Part shown: positions 46,862 to 59,827 of the stretch, piece by piece | Numbering within the stretch: the first letter of the stretch is position 1 | How the letters are laid out: every line of letters begins with the position of its first letter | NCBI GenBank assembly: GCA_029448655.1 | Contig: JACCLO010000015.1 | Coordinates: forward strand, 930,001 to 994,000 | DNA: 64,000 nucleotides | From: Wolfiporia cocos | Lineage: Eukaryota > Basidiomycota > Agaricomycetes > Polyporales > Phaeolaceae | Direction of reading: 5' to 3' | Notes under the pieces: model-generated | Told to the model about the DNA's origin: nothing | What the model saw: the letters and a program-made list of their open reading frames with translations, nothing else | Databases searched by the model: none | Translations under genes and position numbers: made by a program

Positions 46862-48320
46862 TCAGACCTTCCCCTTCTCTTTCTCCGGGGCTGTCTGCCT
46901 TTTGCCTGCAGGCTCCACCTCGACGACCAGACAGAAATTGGCATAGGCGCTGTCAACCATCGGCTCGTTCCCGTAGCAGATAAACGTGCCTTCAACACGA
47001 TTAGGTTCCGGCGTTTCCGTGACCCAGTGCATTGTCAAGTCAGGATAATCCGTCAAGTCCTCGGGCTCCTCTCCTTCCTCCAAGTCTTCTTCTTCGTATT
47101 CCTCCTGGAACGGGCTCCTGACCTCGTCGAGAAGCTTTCCGTTGTAGTCCTCCCGCAAGATCTCGAAGAGCTCCCTCCCTTCTCCGCCGACGTCTTGGAC
47201 GCCGCGGATGTCCGGGTACTTGCTCAGCATGATACGAGTAAGTTGTTCGCCCCAGGCTTTTGTCTCCATGATCACTTTGTTCGAGCTCGGGAGCGCCAGC
47301 TCAGCACGGACCTCCTCGATGATCGCATCAGCTCCCTTTAGATTACCTGAAAGCGTTTGGAGATCCATGTCGGGTCGACCAAGATACTCGTGTCGCAGAT
47401 TGAAACCAAGCTTCCCACCCTTAGGTAAGAATGTGGGGTCATTCAACAGACGTTGGAACGCAGACATAAACGCGAGCGCCGTATCCTGCTTGTCTGACCG
47501 GGGGATCTGGCCTGAGCGGCGAGCGGCGGTGTCTGGCGTGAAATAGAGGTTGTACGTCAATGTGACCCGATGCCCGCTCTTCACCGGTGTGATCTCGTGC
47601 TCAACGTCACTGTAAAACGCGATGTACGCCACACGTGGCTTCGTCCTGTCTGCCACCATACGCTCCGAGTCCACTGTCCATTCTTCTGTGCCTTGACGGA
47701 GAATAAATGAGCCACCTTCGTGAGCGGTTGGGAAGGCAATGACGAGGGAGCCAAACATGTCCTCAGCACGAGGGGTGTCTTTGTGGGCCTTGAAGAATGA
47801 GTCCTTGCCTGAATATTTAGACGGTAAGTCATCACGACATAAACCACAAAGCGCGCAGTGAACGGACCGTAGATGTTGAGCTTGTACAATTCGGCCGTGA
47901 TGTTCCTCCGTTCGTTCCCTTCGAATAGATCAGTGCGGATGGTATCCAGTAATCCGAGCCGTTGCGGGTCAAACCCAGTCATGAATTCCGAGGTGTCGAG
48001 CTTTCCCGCCTTCCTGTAGGTTTCGTCCAAAACGTTTTAGTTGTTGATCCCAAACGGGGCTGCATCGCAAGTAGCTTCGAGGTGGTCGAGTTCCTCTGAA
48101 GTAGCTTTAGCGAGATGGATTCGCCTGCCGCGCATTGGTCAGAAGTAGCGGAAGCGGATGGCCCGAGTTTATCTCACCGTGTATTGCCAGATTTCCCGTA
48201 AAATAGGATGTAGTCTTCGTCTTTCACAGACAGCGTTCTCTTGCAGAACGGAGGTTGGTACGTGATCGAGGCTCTTAGCGACTCAAGCTGTTTCGTGAGG
48301 CAGGGTACAGCGGTGTTTTC
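46862..48320 (-). pseudogene. 2OG-Fe(II) oxygenase (prolyl 4-hydroxylase-like), one in-frame stop
   Basis: Exons on minus: 48178-~48320, 47864-48124, 46862-47809, with introns of 53 and 54 bp. The iron ligands are present: HKD in DSFFKAHKDTPRAEDMFGSL, then VIAFPTAHEGG, the distal His in FYSDVEHEITPV and the 2OG-binding Arg in GHRVTLTYNLYF. Upstream it reads FCKRTLSVKDEDYILFYGKS, HLAKATSEELDHLEATCDAA and FGINN, then TAA at 48037-48039, then NVLDETYRKAGKLD. The acidic C-terminal part (EEYEEEDLEEGEEPEDL) is family-typical. No ATG was found for exon 1. Without the stop the protein would be complete, so this is a very young pseudogene, a sequencing error, or a gene starting at the downstream ATG (48030), which would still include the full active site. 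Confidence 0.72.
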
Positions 48321-51300
48321 CGCTTGCTTTTCGCGGCCCGTGTGAAGAAAAGAACCATTACACCTATATACCCGATGTTATTTTTGGCTTCCAGCCATGA
48401 TAAAATCTCATCGCAGGTTCAACTACCACTGTGTCGCTCTCGTCGCCCTCAAGTGGGTCAAACCGGACGACATGAGACGCAGCTGTCTCCGTATGTGCTG
48501 CAATGGCATCTCTGTAATGTTAATCTGTTGTGCTCTCGCTCAGCCCAACTGCTCCGAGAGCGACAAGCTGTGCATACCACGGCCATGACGCATCGAAGAT
48601 CTCCAGCTCAGATACAGCGATCCTCGATCCACTTATGTAGATCTTTCAATTCTGCCGATTCGAGGCGCCGAATACGATGGATGACGCCGAATTTTACTGC
48701 TGTGGTTGATCGCCGCCCGACTGTCACCCGTCAAGCTGGCGACGATTACTACAATGCAATCAGCCTCGCGTCACAAAGCGGATGGCAATGCTCGGAGTTT
48801 CCAAGCTGCACCTCACGATGTAAAAACTTTTGCAACACTGAAGCTTACACGTACCTTGAGCCTGTCCTTCGGTATTTTGTACGGGAGAAAGAGCTCGGAC
48901 GTGGCATGGCACTATGCTGCATGTCGGCAGATTCTGGGTATTTTGGGACTCGTGATAACACAGTAGCCCCCGCGAGTGCAGGCGTCCGATCAAGTTGTGA
49001 ACGTCGCGGCTAGAATCCCCCACACGAAGAGGAAGCACCTCGGAAATTTGGTACTGCCAAGGAACAGCTCGCGCAGCCCGTCATTTCGCGAACAACGACA
49101 GCAAATGGCTAGCTGGATGCGAGGAAGTACCTCGGAAGCGGTTGTCATGATGCCCATCGCAATAATCTCGGGAATAAGTGGAGCGAGGTGGTGTCGGATT
49201 TGCTTCAAAGAGATAGAGGAGAGGACACTGGTGACAACGATCCAAACCACTGGTTGCTTCTGGAAAGAGATATCTGGACCCATATTCTCGTCCACAGAGG
49301 TTGCTTACTCACGCTGGTCTCCTAGGCTTTTAAAATTGTTATCCGACATAATGTTGCCCAATGACCAAGCTCCAATGTTATGTCACCAGACGAGGGCTGC
49401 TGGCACGACGTTCGCGTGACTCTCTGTATAGTTTTACCGCAAAAACTGGAGTGACTGAATCACCTTTAGATCATGAGGGAGAACGAAAACTCTAATCTCA
49501 TGCGCAGGTTAGTTTTACCCACCGGAAGCACTGGATCAATCACATCTGCGGTGCCGCTAACCTGATCAGCATGCATTGAGTGGGGGAGGGGGGCGTAATC
49601 CAACAGCCTTTGCAGTCATCCTCACTAGGGTCGAGGGGACACAAAGGCAGCGGAGCAGAGCATACATTCGCATGGCTGTTCACCACACGCCGCGGCGCCG
49701 CGGCAGGGGCGCCTGGATTACCGTACAAAATACCGTGACAGGTGTGGTGTACAATTGCTATTGACGGGATATTCTTCGGTAGTAATATTCGTCCCTCTTC
49801 TACATTAGCTGAGCAGACGTAGCATCATTTTCTGTGTTGTCGGCATCACATGTCATATACATGCAGGTCACTCACTGCTTAGTATGTGAAGACATCAGCC
49901 CCCGCATAGGGAACCGTGGGGATTGCAACCGGTCGTGATCATCTGCTGCATTGGGTGGTCGGGCTTGCCGGAGCAGCTTCGTCGCTTCTAGCCTGAAAGT
50001 AAGCTTTCGCCGGTAACATGATTTACACGGCCGCTGGAACAGGTATAGCACCTACCCAATGCAGACCGCGCTAGAGCGCAACGTAGACTATCCAATGCAG
50101 AGCGGCGCAATTACGCGGGAGGAAATGAGAAGTTGCACGGAGGCAGGGGCCGGAGTGTGGCGAGGTAGGAGCAAACAAGGGTGATTGAGTCTCAAGCCGT
50201 GGAAGAGTATAGGAACGACTGTCTTCCTGTGCTCAGGCTGAGTTATAAGCCTGCCTTGGAAGTAGGATCGGAAGGCGTCGAGATATTCTCAATTCGTCAT
50301 GGCCTTCCCGAATTTTCATCCTGCGTCGGCATGAAGGTGAAGGCCCTTGTGTCACTGGCACAGGATATCATGACCTTCTGCCAAGTAGTCGCCTGGGAAG
50401 GATCACCTATCGCCTCTATGTAACGACCTCGAAGCGGTGAAGGGGTTATAAATTCTAGTGCAAGCGTTCGATCATTTTGACCGCTACTTCTGGGTTAACC
50501 CATACGTCATCCATAAAAGAGACGTGAGGCGACGTCTGAGTCGCGCAGAGAAGACGCAGAGGTAAGATGGAGTACGTGTTAACTCTCATCACTCCCGTCA
50601 TGCAAACATGAATGATCAATGAGAAGGCCGAGCAATATCGGGATCTGCTAGAGGTCATCTATTGCTGGTCAAAGTTGAGTAGATAAAGTGATTTTCGCTC
50701 ACTGTATCTGCGAGCATTCTACAAGAGTTCTCGATGTAATTATGCTCGGTTACAATTCCCGGTTTTCAATGCCTTGATATGCGTATCTAAAGTTCCATGT
50801 TAGCTCAATGCACTCACCGCTGTGCAGAGCCGCAGCCTTGTTCTCAGCGCAAGAGGTGATCAGTTGCGCCTTTGTCCACGATGCATATGAATTGCCGATA
50901 GAGATAGATAGAAGCCCAGCACCCGAACGTAATCCAGTGACATATCTGTCGCGTTCTACGCTTCTTTATCGCCAGGCGCGTTTCGCGCGCTCTATAGCAA
51001 CGCAGCTCCCTCTCGCGGTTTCGATCCCTGCGAGCTCAAGGATACCAACGAATCAGACACAGCACTTGCCGACCGGCGCAAGTGGGGCGTGTGAGGACCT
51101 CCAAAATTAGTATTAATCACGTCCAGCGGGTTCATTACAGAGCTCAGTTGTGCAGGAGTCCGCATACACAGATATCGAGTGTGCTCAACGTGCGTTGGAA
51201 GCGATCATGCGAGACCGTAGCATATGGCGAGAAACAAGAGGAGCAACGACTCCGGGGCATGCTTGAGTGTGGCAACGCGCAGAAAGCCGAGAAGCGCCAC

Positions 51301-51401
51301 GGGAGAAACAGAGCCAAACACTTCCCTCTGCCCTCCTGCCCTCATCGCCAGCCTTATCCTCCTCTCCGCCTCCGTTCTCCTCGTCGTTTCTTGCAAGCAC
51401 G
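48321..51401. other. 3 kb without a supported gene
   Basis: ORFs at 48324-49013 (+), 48990-49295 (-), 50181-50423 (+) and 50808-51110 (+) have no recognisable domain and look like chance frames. The 50181 frame (VGMKVKALVSLAQDIMTFC) has a helix vaguely like terpene-synthase ends, which I do not rely on. Confidence 0.45.
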
Positions 51402-52326
51402 ATGTTCAGGTGCTTCCTGGTCTCTCTCGCTAGTGCCCTCGTGGCCACCGCCTAGCAAGCCATCGTCTACACGCCCATTCACAACGCAACGGTCATCTAC
51501 GGCACTTGGAGTTCTGGAGCGGAGGGGTGAAGACAGGGCCCGTACGTTTTTGGTTCATCTCGACTATGCTTTTGACTTACCTCCGTGACCATCACCCCTA
51601 AGGGTTTTGCGAATCCTGCCGATCGGACGTTTACCTACACAAATACCACTGGGATATCGTATTCATGTAAGTTACGATCAGCAATCTCACGCGCTCAGCT
51701 GTATGGCCGATGTGTCCTGCACTCGCCCAAGATACTGATGATGTGCTCTAAAAAGCTCGGAGGATGGATACTACGAGATAGCACGTTACCGATACACTAG
51801 CAATGGTGAGTTTATCACCTATCCCGTTTACGGCTGACAGGCTTGACGCCTCCAATGCACAGGAACCGCGCCGAAGTGCATTACCGGCGTAATGAACTGG
51901 GTACACGGGACATATGTCCTCGAGTCGAACGGGTCGATTGTCCTGACGCCATTTGGAGATGGCTTCCAACAAATCCAGGACGCATGTGCCGCGATCTCGA
52001 ACTTCATCGAGGACTACAACGACACAGAGCTCGTCAGTTCGTGGGGCATCTTCCTCGACTCTACGCTTGGCTACCAGCTGCAGCTCTACCAATACAACGG
52101 GGAACCGCTTGCGCAGCAGAACCTTATCTCGACTACGCCAAGCATGCTGCCCACGCGCAACCTCTGCAACACCACAACTGCGACTTCGGACGCCGTCGTC
52201 GACCTCGCCAACACCAATGCAGGCACGCGGACACCCGGATGGAGTGTGCCGGGCATCGCAGTGCTCACGACGGCGGCCGTCGCCTTGGGCACTTCTCCTG
52301 TAGGCGCGTGCTCGGGCGCTTCCTGA
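51402..52326 (+). pseudogene. rot1: ROT1 ER chaperone, with stop and frameshift
   Basis: ROT1 is an essential fungal ER protein helping cell-wall protein folding. The start MFRCFLVSLASALVATA is a signal peptide, but TAG follows immediately at the expected cleavage site (51453-51455), then QAIVYTPIHNATVIYGTWSS. A one-base shift follows before GGVKTGP. After an intron: FANPADRTFTYTNTTGISYS; another intron; EDGYYEIARYRYTSN; intron; then one long exon APKCITGVMNWVHGTYVLES, NGSIVLTPFGDGFQQIQDAC, LVSSWGIFLDSTLGYQLQLY and NLISTTPSMLPTRNLCN. This is the full ROT1 domain order. A Ser/Thr-rich end and a final hydrophobic helix (VPGIAVLTTAAVALG) suggest a membrane tail. Because ROT1 is normally single copy and essential, either another copy exists or the lesions are assembly errors. 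Confidence 0.82.
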
Positions 52327-53435
52327 TATTCGGCGTAATGGACCTTGTTCATATAATCCCGTTCATCCCATCTTCTCATTTCCTCATACCATCTTGCCTT
52401 GCTGCTGCCTGCCATACGCTTGCATACTTCTTACTGCATCGGCTGATTGACCGACGCATGTTCATCCCTCTTCCCCTCTAATGCGCAATGCGCAATGCGT
52501 AGCGGGCGGATACAATATGATACCCGTCCCGGACCATTTTTCGTACGTTCATTGATCGGACTTGCATGCCCATACCAGCTACGTTCGAAATGTTCACGCT
52601 GTCACTCCGGTTTGCCTCAGGAGTCGGACCCTGTCTACCCTATATAGATCCATACTACCAGGACGTGTGTCGGCGAGGAAATGCACCGATGAACACTACG
52701 CACACATGCGCCATTCGATCGTAAGAATATCCTGAGTACTGCCGGTGCGAGCAACTCATTGTTCTGACATTTTGTATTGGTCTCCTGCTTTGGATATTCT
52801 GCACTGAATCTTCGATCAGGAGGTTGTATACGAGGAAACCATGTGGTATGTTCACTTATTGTAAAGTCCTGGCAAGTCTCGTCTGATCTATTTGTGTCAC
52901 TACAATGGAAAATCTGAACAGTATGCCATATCTCCAAACTTCGCGGTAACTTCTGTGATATGCCGTTCTAGTCCAGGCTGCTAGTTGTGCAGGAATGAGA
53001 TGATCGCATGCAAGCGGCGATTCGTCGGGCTCTTCTTGCTCAAGGCTGCTTCTGGTCATTGATGTCCGCTCTCTAAGCAAGGACGAATGCACAGCGCACA
53101 TCGTAGCAGCCATGTACGAGTACCAAGTTCGCCTGGTCGCGTGCAATATGCATCTCGACGTTCATTAGATCGTCGCGTACGAAGACTTTCTTCGCTTCGT
53201 CAAGTCTCACGATTGTGAACGTCCTCGATGTACTCGAGCAGCTGATTGTTGTTCCAGGGCCTGCGCGTCGATTGGTTCACATCAACATTCAGTACAAGGC
53301 AGAGGATCTGTTCACATGACCTAGCCAATGGTTTTCATTCGTATCAAGGACTCGACCAGGCAGTGGGAATGGCGTAAGGTAAGGCAAGCACGACGGCGAA
53401 GAGTGACACGACCACAAGCAATCCTCTCAACCCTA
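52327..53435. other. No gene assigned
   Basis: A minus-strand frame near 53160-53290 reads TFTIVRLDEAKKVFVRDDLM, possibly coding, but I cannot place it in a family. Otherwise empty. Confidence 0.4.
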
Positions 53436-54660
53436 CTAATCGAACCGGCTGAGCAACTGCTCCGGAATGCAGTCTGTTTGGCTTATTCTCTCAAAGACTC
53501 GCAATTGGCCGTCGCGGTGAACCAGACTCAGCCGTCCTCGCTGCCCGTGCTCGATTACCAGCTCTTGAATGTCCTGCAAGGTGCGTTTGAGTTTCTTGAA
53601 CCCACTCTGCGCGGAGGCCTCGATCCTCTTCATATCGGGATTATCCAAGTGCTTCTGCGTGATGGTCTCAAACTCCCCCCTGCTGTGCACGGCGAGGTAG
53701 TGATTGAGCGCCTGCGAGAAGTAAAGCTGCGGGAAGGCATCCACCAAGTCGAACTGTTCGGCATTCCTGCACGAGCGCGTGTACATCTCGATAACCGAGC
53801 TCTGCGGGACCCGCGTCCCGGCGCGAATAACGTCGAGCTCGGGGGTGGATACACTATCGTCTACCTTGGCTGCGCCTTTCTTGTCGGAGGCCACGTCCAG
53901 GCCGGATAGGATGTCCGAGAGGCTATCGACATTGGTGGGTCCGGCTGAGGTTGTACGAGAAGAGTGCGACGGCGCGATGCATGCGTCGACCTCAAATCGC
54001 ACAACCAAAACCAGTCCATCGAAGCTCTACGATACGCGTTGATAGGTGAGCTGTATATGCCTCTGCACATTGGCTAAACCTTACATATTTCACGATCCTG
54101 TGATGACCAGTGCCCCTCTCACATCCTGGAGCTTTGGTCGTGCTCTCGCGTTCAAAGCTGAATCTAAAGGTCGTGAAAGTAGAGTCGAGTGCCTCCCGCG
54201 TTCGCTTCTCCCACCGGCTGAAAAGGACTGTGCGCTTACCCGCAAGCTGAGTCTCAATCCTAAATTCCTTCGCTGACCCGTCAGGGTCGTTGATCAAGCG
54301 TAAGATCTTCCGCAATCCGTTTCGATCAGTGACAAAGTTCCAGTCGAATTCGTCCCCGGCATCCTCTGTAGTTATATCCACTGCGCGGAGCAGCGGATAT
54401 AACGTCGAAGAAGGCATCCGGTAGCCGTCCTGGTCCATGATTCTTATACCGCTGTCAGGCGGAACAACGTACGGGAGACGCCTGTCTCTCCATTCCGGAG
54501 GCGAGCCTGGCACCCATAAGCATATGCACTAACGCTACAACGCTGAAGAATGTGATGGGCTGACCAGGGATTATGATTGTAGGTTTGGTCGAGTCGGTCC
54601 GCTGTTCTTTGAAGATTGTCGGAGTCCAAACAATAATTTCATTGTCTCTGGCCGGGATTG
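53436..54660 (-). CDS. Fungal family usually labelled geranylgeranyl pyrophosphate synthetase; function uncertain
   Basis: Exons on minus: ~54660-54565, 54506-54085, 54026-53436; introns of 58 and 58 bp with matching phases. Reading: LPIPARDNEIIVWTPTIF, TKPTIIIPGSPPEW, LPYVVPPDSGIRIMDQDGYR, FDWNFVTDRNGLRKILRLIN, GTGHHRIVKY, LVVRFEVDACI, then SVIEMYTRSCRNAEQFDLVD AFPQLYFSQ, LAVHSRGEFETITQ and IQELVIEHGQRGRLSLVHRD to the stop after LLSRFD. This matches a widespread fungal family deposited under that enzyme name, but it has no DDxxD prenyltransferase motifs, so the label is probably wrong. The first exon start was not found: an in-frame TAA lies upstream near 54710, so a further 5' exon is likely. 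Confidence 0.7.
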
Positions 54661-54699
54661 GCAGGTATTTAGCTTCGCGGCCGCACTGGCCAGCTTTTG

Positions 54700-55296
54700 T
54701 GCCGTCTTACGTCTTGTGCTGAATGACGCCCCCCAGCGGCCAACATTCCGGGATCTGGCATCATCATAAGCATCACGGTCATCCGCTGTTGGCCGTGTTC
54801 CCTCCTCGTCTTTTCACGACCACTTCGACGACCAGCGTAGCGAATGCCGCCCTCGCTGCTGTGGCGACGCAAAACATCGACGCCGTTCTTTCCAGGCGCA
54901 TGGCCCGACGCGTCTGTGCCTGGTCACAGTGATGTGGACAGCGGTTTGCCTACACACTTTCAGGACGCTCCTCCGCAGCTCCCAGAGCTACTGCACATCC
55001 GCTCAGATGGCATGGAGTTGGATCTCGAGCAGGGCTGGTCTTTCCCAGTCGCCTTGGAGAAGCTTTCGTTTGAAGATTGCAATGGTGCTCAACACAGCTC
55101 GCAGAGAGTGGCGACCCCAAAGGCGAGCCCCCAGTTGGCGAGAGTACCGCTCAGTACGAGTATATCACAAGATTCATACTTGACTGCAGCGGTGGGTGTG
55201 AAACGCTATCTTTGACGCGCATATAGTAGACATTTACCTTCGTGCCTTCGTTCAGGACTCCGAGGGCCTCCTTACGCCTGAACTTAACCGCGTACC
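54700..55296. other. Short unassigned ORFs
   Basis: A plus frame 54844-55215 (LPELLHIRSDGMELDLEQGW) and its minus counterpart are both open; GC-rich coding-like composition but no motif. May include the 5' exon of the minus-strand gene ending at 53436. Confidence 0.35.
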
Positions 55297-58197
55297 ATGG
55301 CTTCCTTCACCCGAAGACGACGCGCAGTACGCCAACAATCAGACTCGTTCATGGACTCCATGTATACCCAAACCTTGATGCAAAACACGTTTAATGGCAG
55401 TTCCATATCTAGACATGATACCAGCATCGAGACGATCCTCGTACGAACCACTACATCCGCAGCTAATGACGCGAATGATCGCTCGCTACGCATCTCCATC
55501 AATCCTACCGACCCTCCTCTTCTTAATTTTGCACCTCCTCTTCGCGTTCGACGCTTTCGCTCAACTTCGCCGATCTGAGCTATCCCTCCGACTCCAACGA
55601 TCTCCCTGCCACCGCCCTACCATATTCACCCTCAGATTCCACACCTGCATCCTTCTTCATCCCATCTCCAAGCACCGGCAATGCAATGCCGACATTCCAG
55701 TCTCCCGTTGGGATTGCAACGACGTTTTACCCCGTGCCGAACGAAAATCGCACGATCTCGACGGACGGTGACCCAGATCAGTCGCTATACACCGCACCTT
55801 CTTCCCCGTCTTCCTACAGCCTCGCAGATTCTCCCGTTCTGCCTTCGGAGGATATTGCCGACCGTGTTACCTCAGAGACTCCCCAGCCATATTCGCTGAC
55901 CGCAACAGAGCTAGACGCCTTCGCCAGCGCTGCCGCTGCCGCCACTTCTGTTGCGAGCTCCTCGCTATCCTTCCCTACCTCCTTACGATCCGCGCCAACC
56001 TCCGCGGAACAGTCCGCAGTGGACTCCGATGGCTACCCCTCGGACGAGCGGCGGGAACCTCTGCCACATTCGCGGGCGTACACGAATGAGTCAGGCACCC
56101 CAAGCCTCGCGTTGGCCGTCGCTGCATGTGCGAGCACGACTACAGAGCTGGGCCGCGAGCGCGTCCTCGCTGGCGACGACCACACAGCCGACACGGACGA
56201 AGAACTCGAACGCGAATATGAACGCGATGTGAGAATCATGCGTGCACGCCGCATGAGCGCACCTGTTCCCCCGTCGGGGGCGGATCTCGGCGGCGATAGC
56301 CCCGTCAGCGTGCAACATACAATCAGCAGCCGCGTGGACGTCGAGCCTGTCCAACCTGTTGGCGTTCGCGCAGGCATAAGTGCTGGGAGGGAGCGTCCGG
56401 CGAAATTGCCGGTGCTCGGACGTCTTCGCCAGTTTGGCGGGAGACTCATCGGTCTGCTCAGCGGGCGTAGAGGAAGCATCAAAGCTACTCAGCCCGACTC
56501 ACGGTTGGGAGAGGGAGATTTTGAAGTCAAGCGTACGACGGCTGTGACAAACATAGAGTATGAAACGGTGGGTATATGCGCTCCTCGAGGACAGTAATAA
56601 TATGCTGATCGCTCTGATGGACAGGAACATCCGATTCCTGCTCCCCAGACACCAGTTCGCAAGGCCCGTGCTTCGCATCGTTCGCTACCACTACCTAAAG
56701 CTCTCTCCATGTCGCCGACGGCGTCCCCCAAGACGCCCCGAGCACCTCGACGCAACTCCTTCTTACCTATCGCATCCGAGCAGGCATCCAAACTTATGCC
56801 GCGCCCGTTTCACGCGCGCGCGCGCTCCGGCGTTGCCAGCTCTGCGGACAAGCAACAGGAGCAGAGAGGCATTGGCGCCGATGATGATGGCACGCGTGCC
56901 CATGTAGTCCGTGCGCGGACACTGACGGCGCCCCTAGCGCATTTTCAGGCTGCTGCTCACCCAATGAATGGACAGCCAGAGAGAAAGGCGCGACGCTTCT
57001 CATCGGCATCCGCTCTCCTCGATCGAAGCTGGACGCGTTGAAGACGACGGTCTTCTCGCATCCGCCATTACCAGACATTTCTCCATCATACAAGACCGAA
57101 CATGGCGCTCATGAAGGCGATGATAACGAAAGCTGGGATCAACCTGTCAGACCTGTGAGCATGATCTCTGGAATTGGGCTGGACGCCAGTCAGAGCGAAG
57201 TAAACCTCGGACCTTCTCACCAAATCGAACATCGAGGAAACAAGAGAAACAACGTACGAAAATCTGGCAGGCCTACCGGTGTGCTTCCGGGTGGGGGTTA
57301 TTATGCAAGGGGAACTCCGTCTGGACAACCGCTATCTTGTCCTCCTGGTGCTCAGCTAGATACGAACAAGCCGGACGACCAGAAGAAGCGCCAGAGGGAA
57401 GCAAGAGCGACAAGCATGCTTGTCGGAAAGGAAGAAGTAGCAAGGAGTGGTCTCATCGCGCAAGATGGACCACAAAGTCGTCCCTCGCAACAATATTCGG
57501 TCGTCGAACGGGCCATCGTGCCGAGGAAATCAGACGATACCAGCATTGACAAATCAGACAAACAGGAAAACGTTGCCGCGGTCGATAATAATGATAAATT
57601 GGGCAGGTTCTCTTTTTCTTCCACCCTCTCTCGACGTGCCATGCGAGCCAAGAGCATGATCGTCTCCACCGCAAACTATACGGCCTGAATAGATATCCTC
57701 AGAAACACGGCAGATGGACGTCATAACTACTACTCAGGACCACGAGAGCAGTTCCTCGCCTGATTCCGCAAATTTCTCAGAAACAGAAGAGATCCACGTT
57801 GCAGAGTCAGAGTCGGAGCTGGACAGCATGAGCTTTGCTCGTACGGCCACCCTGCAGGATAGTCTTGGGAGCATCTTCACACGCGAATTTGACATGTATC
57901 CATCTCGCCCTGCAGATATCAGTGGCGGGAGAAGACAGCGTTGAGAACGTGCCCGTTAACTTCAGTCAAGAGACAGAAATGGGGCCAGGCGCACTTGCAG
58001 AGCCATTCGAGGGTGGCGCGCCTTTGACGAAGCGGGTGCAGCTGAGCCCAGATGTCAGCGCGGGCATGGGCTCCACACGGTCGTCAATTGGGTCGGACGA
58101 GGACTTACGCGAACGAGAGGAGATGGAAGAAGAGAGAGGATTTCTGCGCGCTTTGGGTCTGGAGTTTGAGAGCAAGGGGCAACGAGCAGTTAAATAA
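55297..58197 (+). pseudogene. Large Ser-rich disordered fungal protein, frame-broken
   Basis: Begins MASFTRRRRAVRQQSDSFMD SMYTQTLMQ and reads RISINPTDPPLLNFAPP, then in a shifted frame SRSTLSLNFADLSYPSDS, LPYSPSDSTPASFFIPSPST, MPTFQSPVGIATTFYPVPNE and a long Ser/Ala-rich stretch to 56597. After a ~50-bp intron: HPIPAPQTPVRKARASHRSL, MSPTASPKTPRAPRRNSFLP, RRFSSASALLDRS, then in another frame KLDALKTTVFSHPPLPDISP and the basic, Ser-rich region to 57688. The end is VQLSPDVSAGMGSTRSSIGS and RGFLRALGLEFESKGQRAVK. I recognise the style of a conserved Agaricomycete protein but not a function; RRNSFLP and RRMSAP look like kinase or 14-3-3 sites. Two single-base frame breaks (about 55545 and 57030). 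Confidence 0.5.
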
Positions 58198-58543
58198 CGC
58201 ACAGGGTCCTTCCTGACATTACTTCGTGGTTGCATAACCTTATGATTCTCCTTATTCTCCTGCAGTTCACGGATATGCATTTTACGGAGGCACTGTAATA
58301 CCCATGGATCGCATTGTAATAGTCATGTCTGTAGTCGTACGCATATTATCGTGTAGTCAACCCAGCAGTCCACCGCCAAAGCATCCAGTATACATTCGAA
58401 TAGGCAGGCTACGGACTCGAAATGGATTGTTTATACATCTTGTATCTTTCGCCGCGTTGTCGATTTGTCGTCCCATATAATGTTGTGGCATTGCATTGCA
58501 CAGAGTAAACATACAGGAGGTTTCGAGGTCATGTCATTTGAGG

Positions 58544-59827
58544 TCATAGATCCAAATCCTCGTCTGGATCATCGTCGTCGAGATCATCCGCCGAATCTGG
58601 ATCATACAAGATGGCAGCGGGCTGCCTGTTACCGCCAGTGCCTTCGGCTGGTCGCTCTGTAGAACTCAGTTAGTACTGCGGCGTTCAGGATCATACGAGG
58701 CCTACCATCATGCGCGTATGGCAAGGGCACCTGAGAGCGCGATTGCTGTTGCTGTGGGGTGAGGTTGAGGTTGAATGAAAGATTTTGTGTAGGGTCAGGT
58801 CCGCTCTAGGCAGATGCGAGGCTTGAAGTTAGCCATGCGAATGGATGATACTCGAACAACGAAATGAACAACGAACCCCCTCCACTGTCTTCCTTGCCCA
58901 TAGGTGCTTTGTACTTTCAAGATCCCTGAGTTCGCGAGGTCCACCGCCTGAAGGACTGCTGGACCATCCCTCAAGTACGCGCTCGACGCCTCGCCGTCGG
59001 CCTGAGCCGTCGGCACCGCGCACGAGCACTTCCACAGCAAACTCGCTTCCGCCGGAGCCTTGACCTCCAGTGCCAAAGACTAGTTTCTCCGATTCATGGT
59101 GCCTTTCTGTGATGGGGAAGAAGACGCCCCAGAACTTCTCTGGTGGGCTTAGCGGCGGGGGAAGCGTGAGGTATGCTGTGACAATGTGCGTAAGAAGTGC
59201 GGTGGGATGTGCTGTGACATGAGATAACGTCGCAGAGAACCTCGTCTGCACGAGTGTCTGTATGAGGGGCGACGGTGCGAGGACATGGATAACGAGTCGG
59301 GAAGGACCTGCGGGCAGAATATTAGTAGGAGACGAGTTCGATCAGATTGACAACCTCACTACTTCGCGCGCGGACCACCGCGAGTAGCTCAGACAGAAAT
59401 TTCTCTGTCCTCGCGAGAGAGCCCAAGTCAGAGAGCAGGGTGTCTGCAGAGTCAATCACAACGTCGAGGGGGCCTGAAGGTGCTGATCTGCTCGGTTAGA
59501 TCTTCTGGAGCGGCAATCATGCACCCCCACGGACACTCACCCGAGCGCACGTTGTTCAAAATCTCTTTCCTCACATCGAGATCATCGTAACCAGGGACGT
59601 TGCCTGTCCAGTCAAAAGCCTTGACGCGTTCGCCGTCTGGTGTTGATATGAGAGCCGATGGAGGATAGCAGAGACAGAACAGCAGGAGAGATTCTGCTGT
59701 ACTGCGACTGGCACCAAACGATGTGGCGGAGGACCGGGACACATGACTGGGCAGTCGAGGATTGCAGCAGGAGGAATGACTGCTGCTTGCGCGAGCTCGT
59801 GAGAGTGGATGCAAGGAGAGGCGCCAT
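58544..59827 (-). pseudogene. elp5: Elongator subunit ELP5 (IKI1), one frameshift
   Basis: ELP5 forms the accessory ELP4-5-6 ring of Elongator, which modifies wobble uridines in tRNA. Exons on minus: 59827-59541, 59473-59363, 59307-58877, 58805-58706, 58656-58544. Blocks: MAPLLASTLTSSRKQQSFLL, FCLCYPPSALISTPDGERVK, AFDWTGNVPGYDDLDVRKEI, LDVVIDSADTLLSDLGSLAR, KFLSELLAVVRAR, SRLVIHVLAPSPLIQTLVQT, PPPLSPPEKFWGVFFPITER, TQNLSFNLNLTPQQQQSR and the acidic tail DPDSADDLDDDDPDEDLDL. The tail, which is the ELP5 hallmark, is perfect. One frame break lies in exon 1 near 59735 (HIVW / STAESLLLF). All four introns have good borders. Otherwise complete, so a single sequencing error would restore it. Confidence 0.85.

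Noticed and set aside
46826..47341. 171-residue plus-strand ORF
   Set aside because: It is the reverse-strand shadow of the 2OG oxygenase, whose minus frame has clear family motifs.
48324..49013. 229-residue plus-strand ORF
   Set aside because: Composition is Arg/Ser/Cys-rich with no domain, no intron signals and no conservation cue; probably a chance open frame.
50181..50423. Terpene synthase fragment
   Set aside because: Resemblance rests on one helix; the DDxxD and NSE motifs are absent.
53328..53909. 193-residue plus-strand ORF
   Set aside because: Shadow of the minus-strand exon 53436-54026, which matches a known fungal family with consistent introns.
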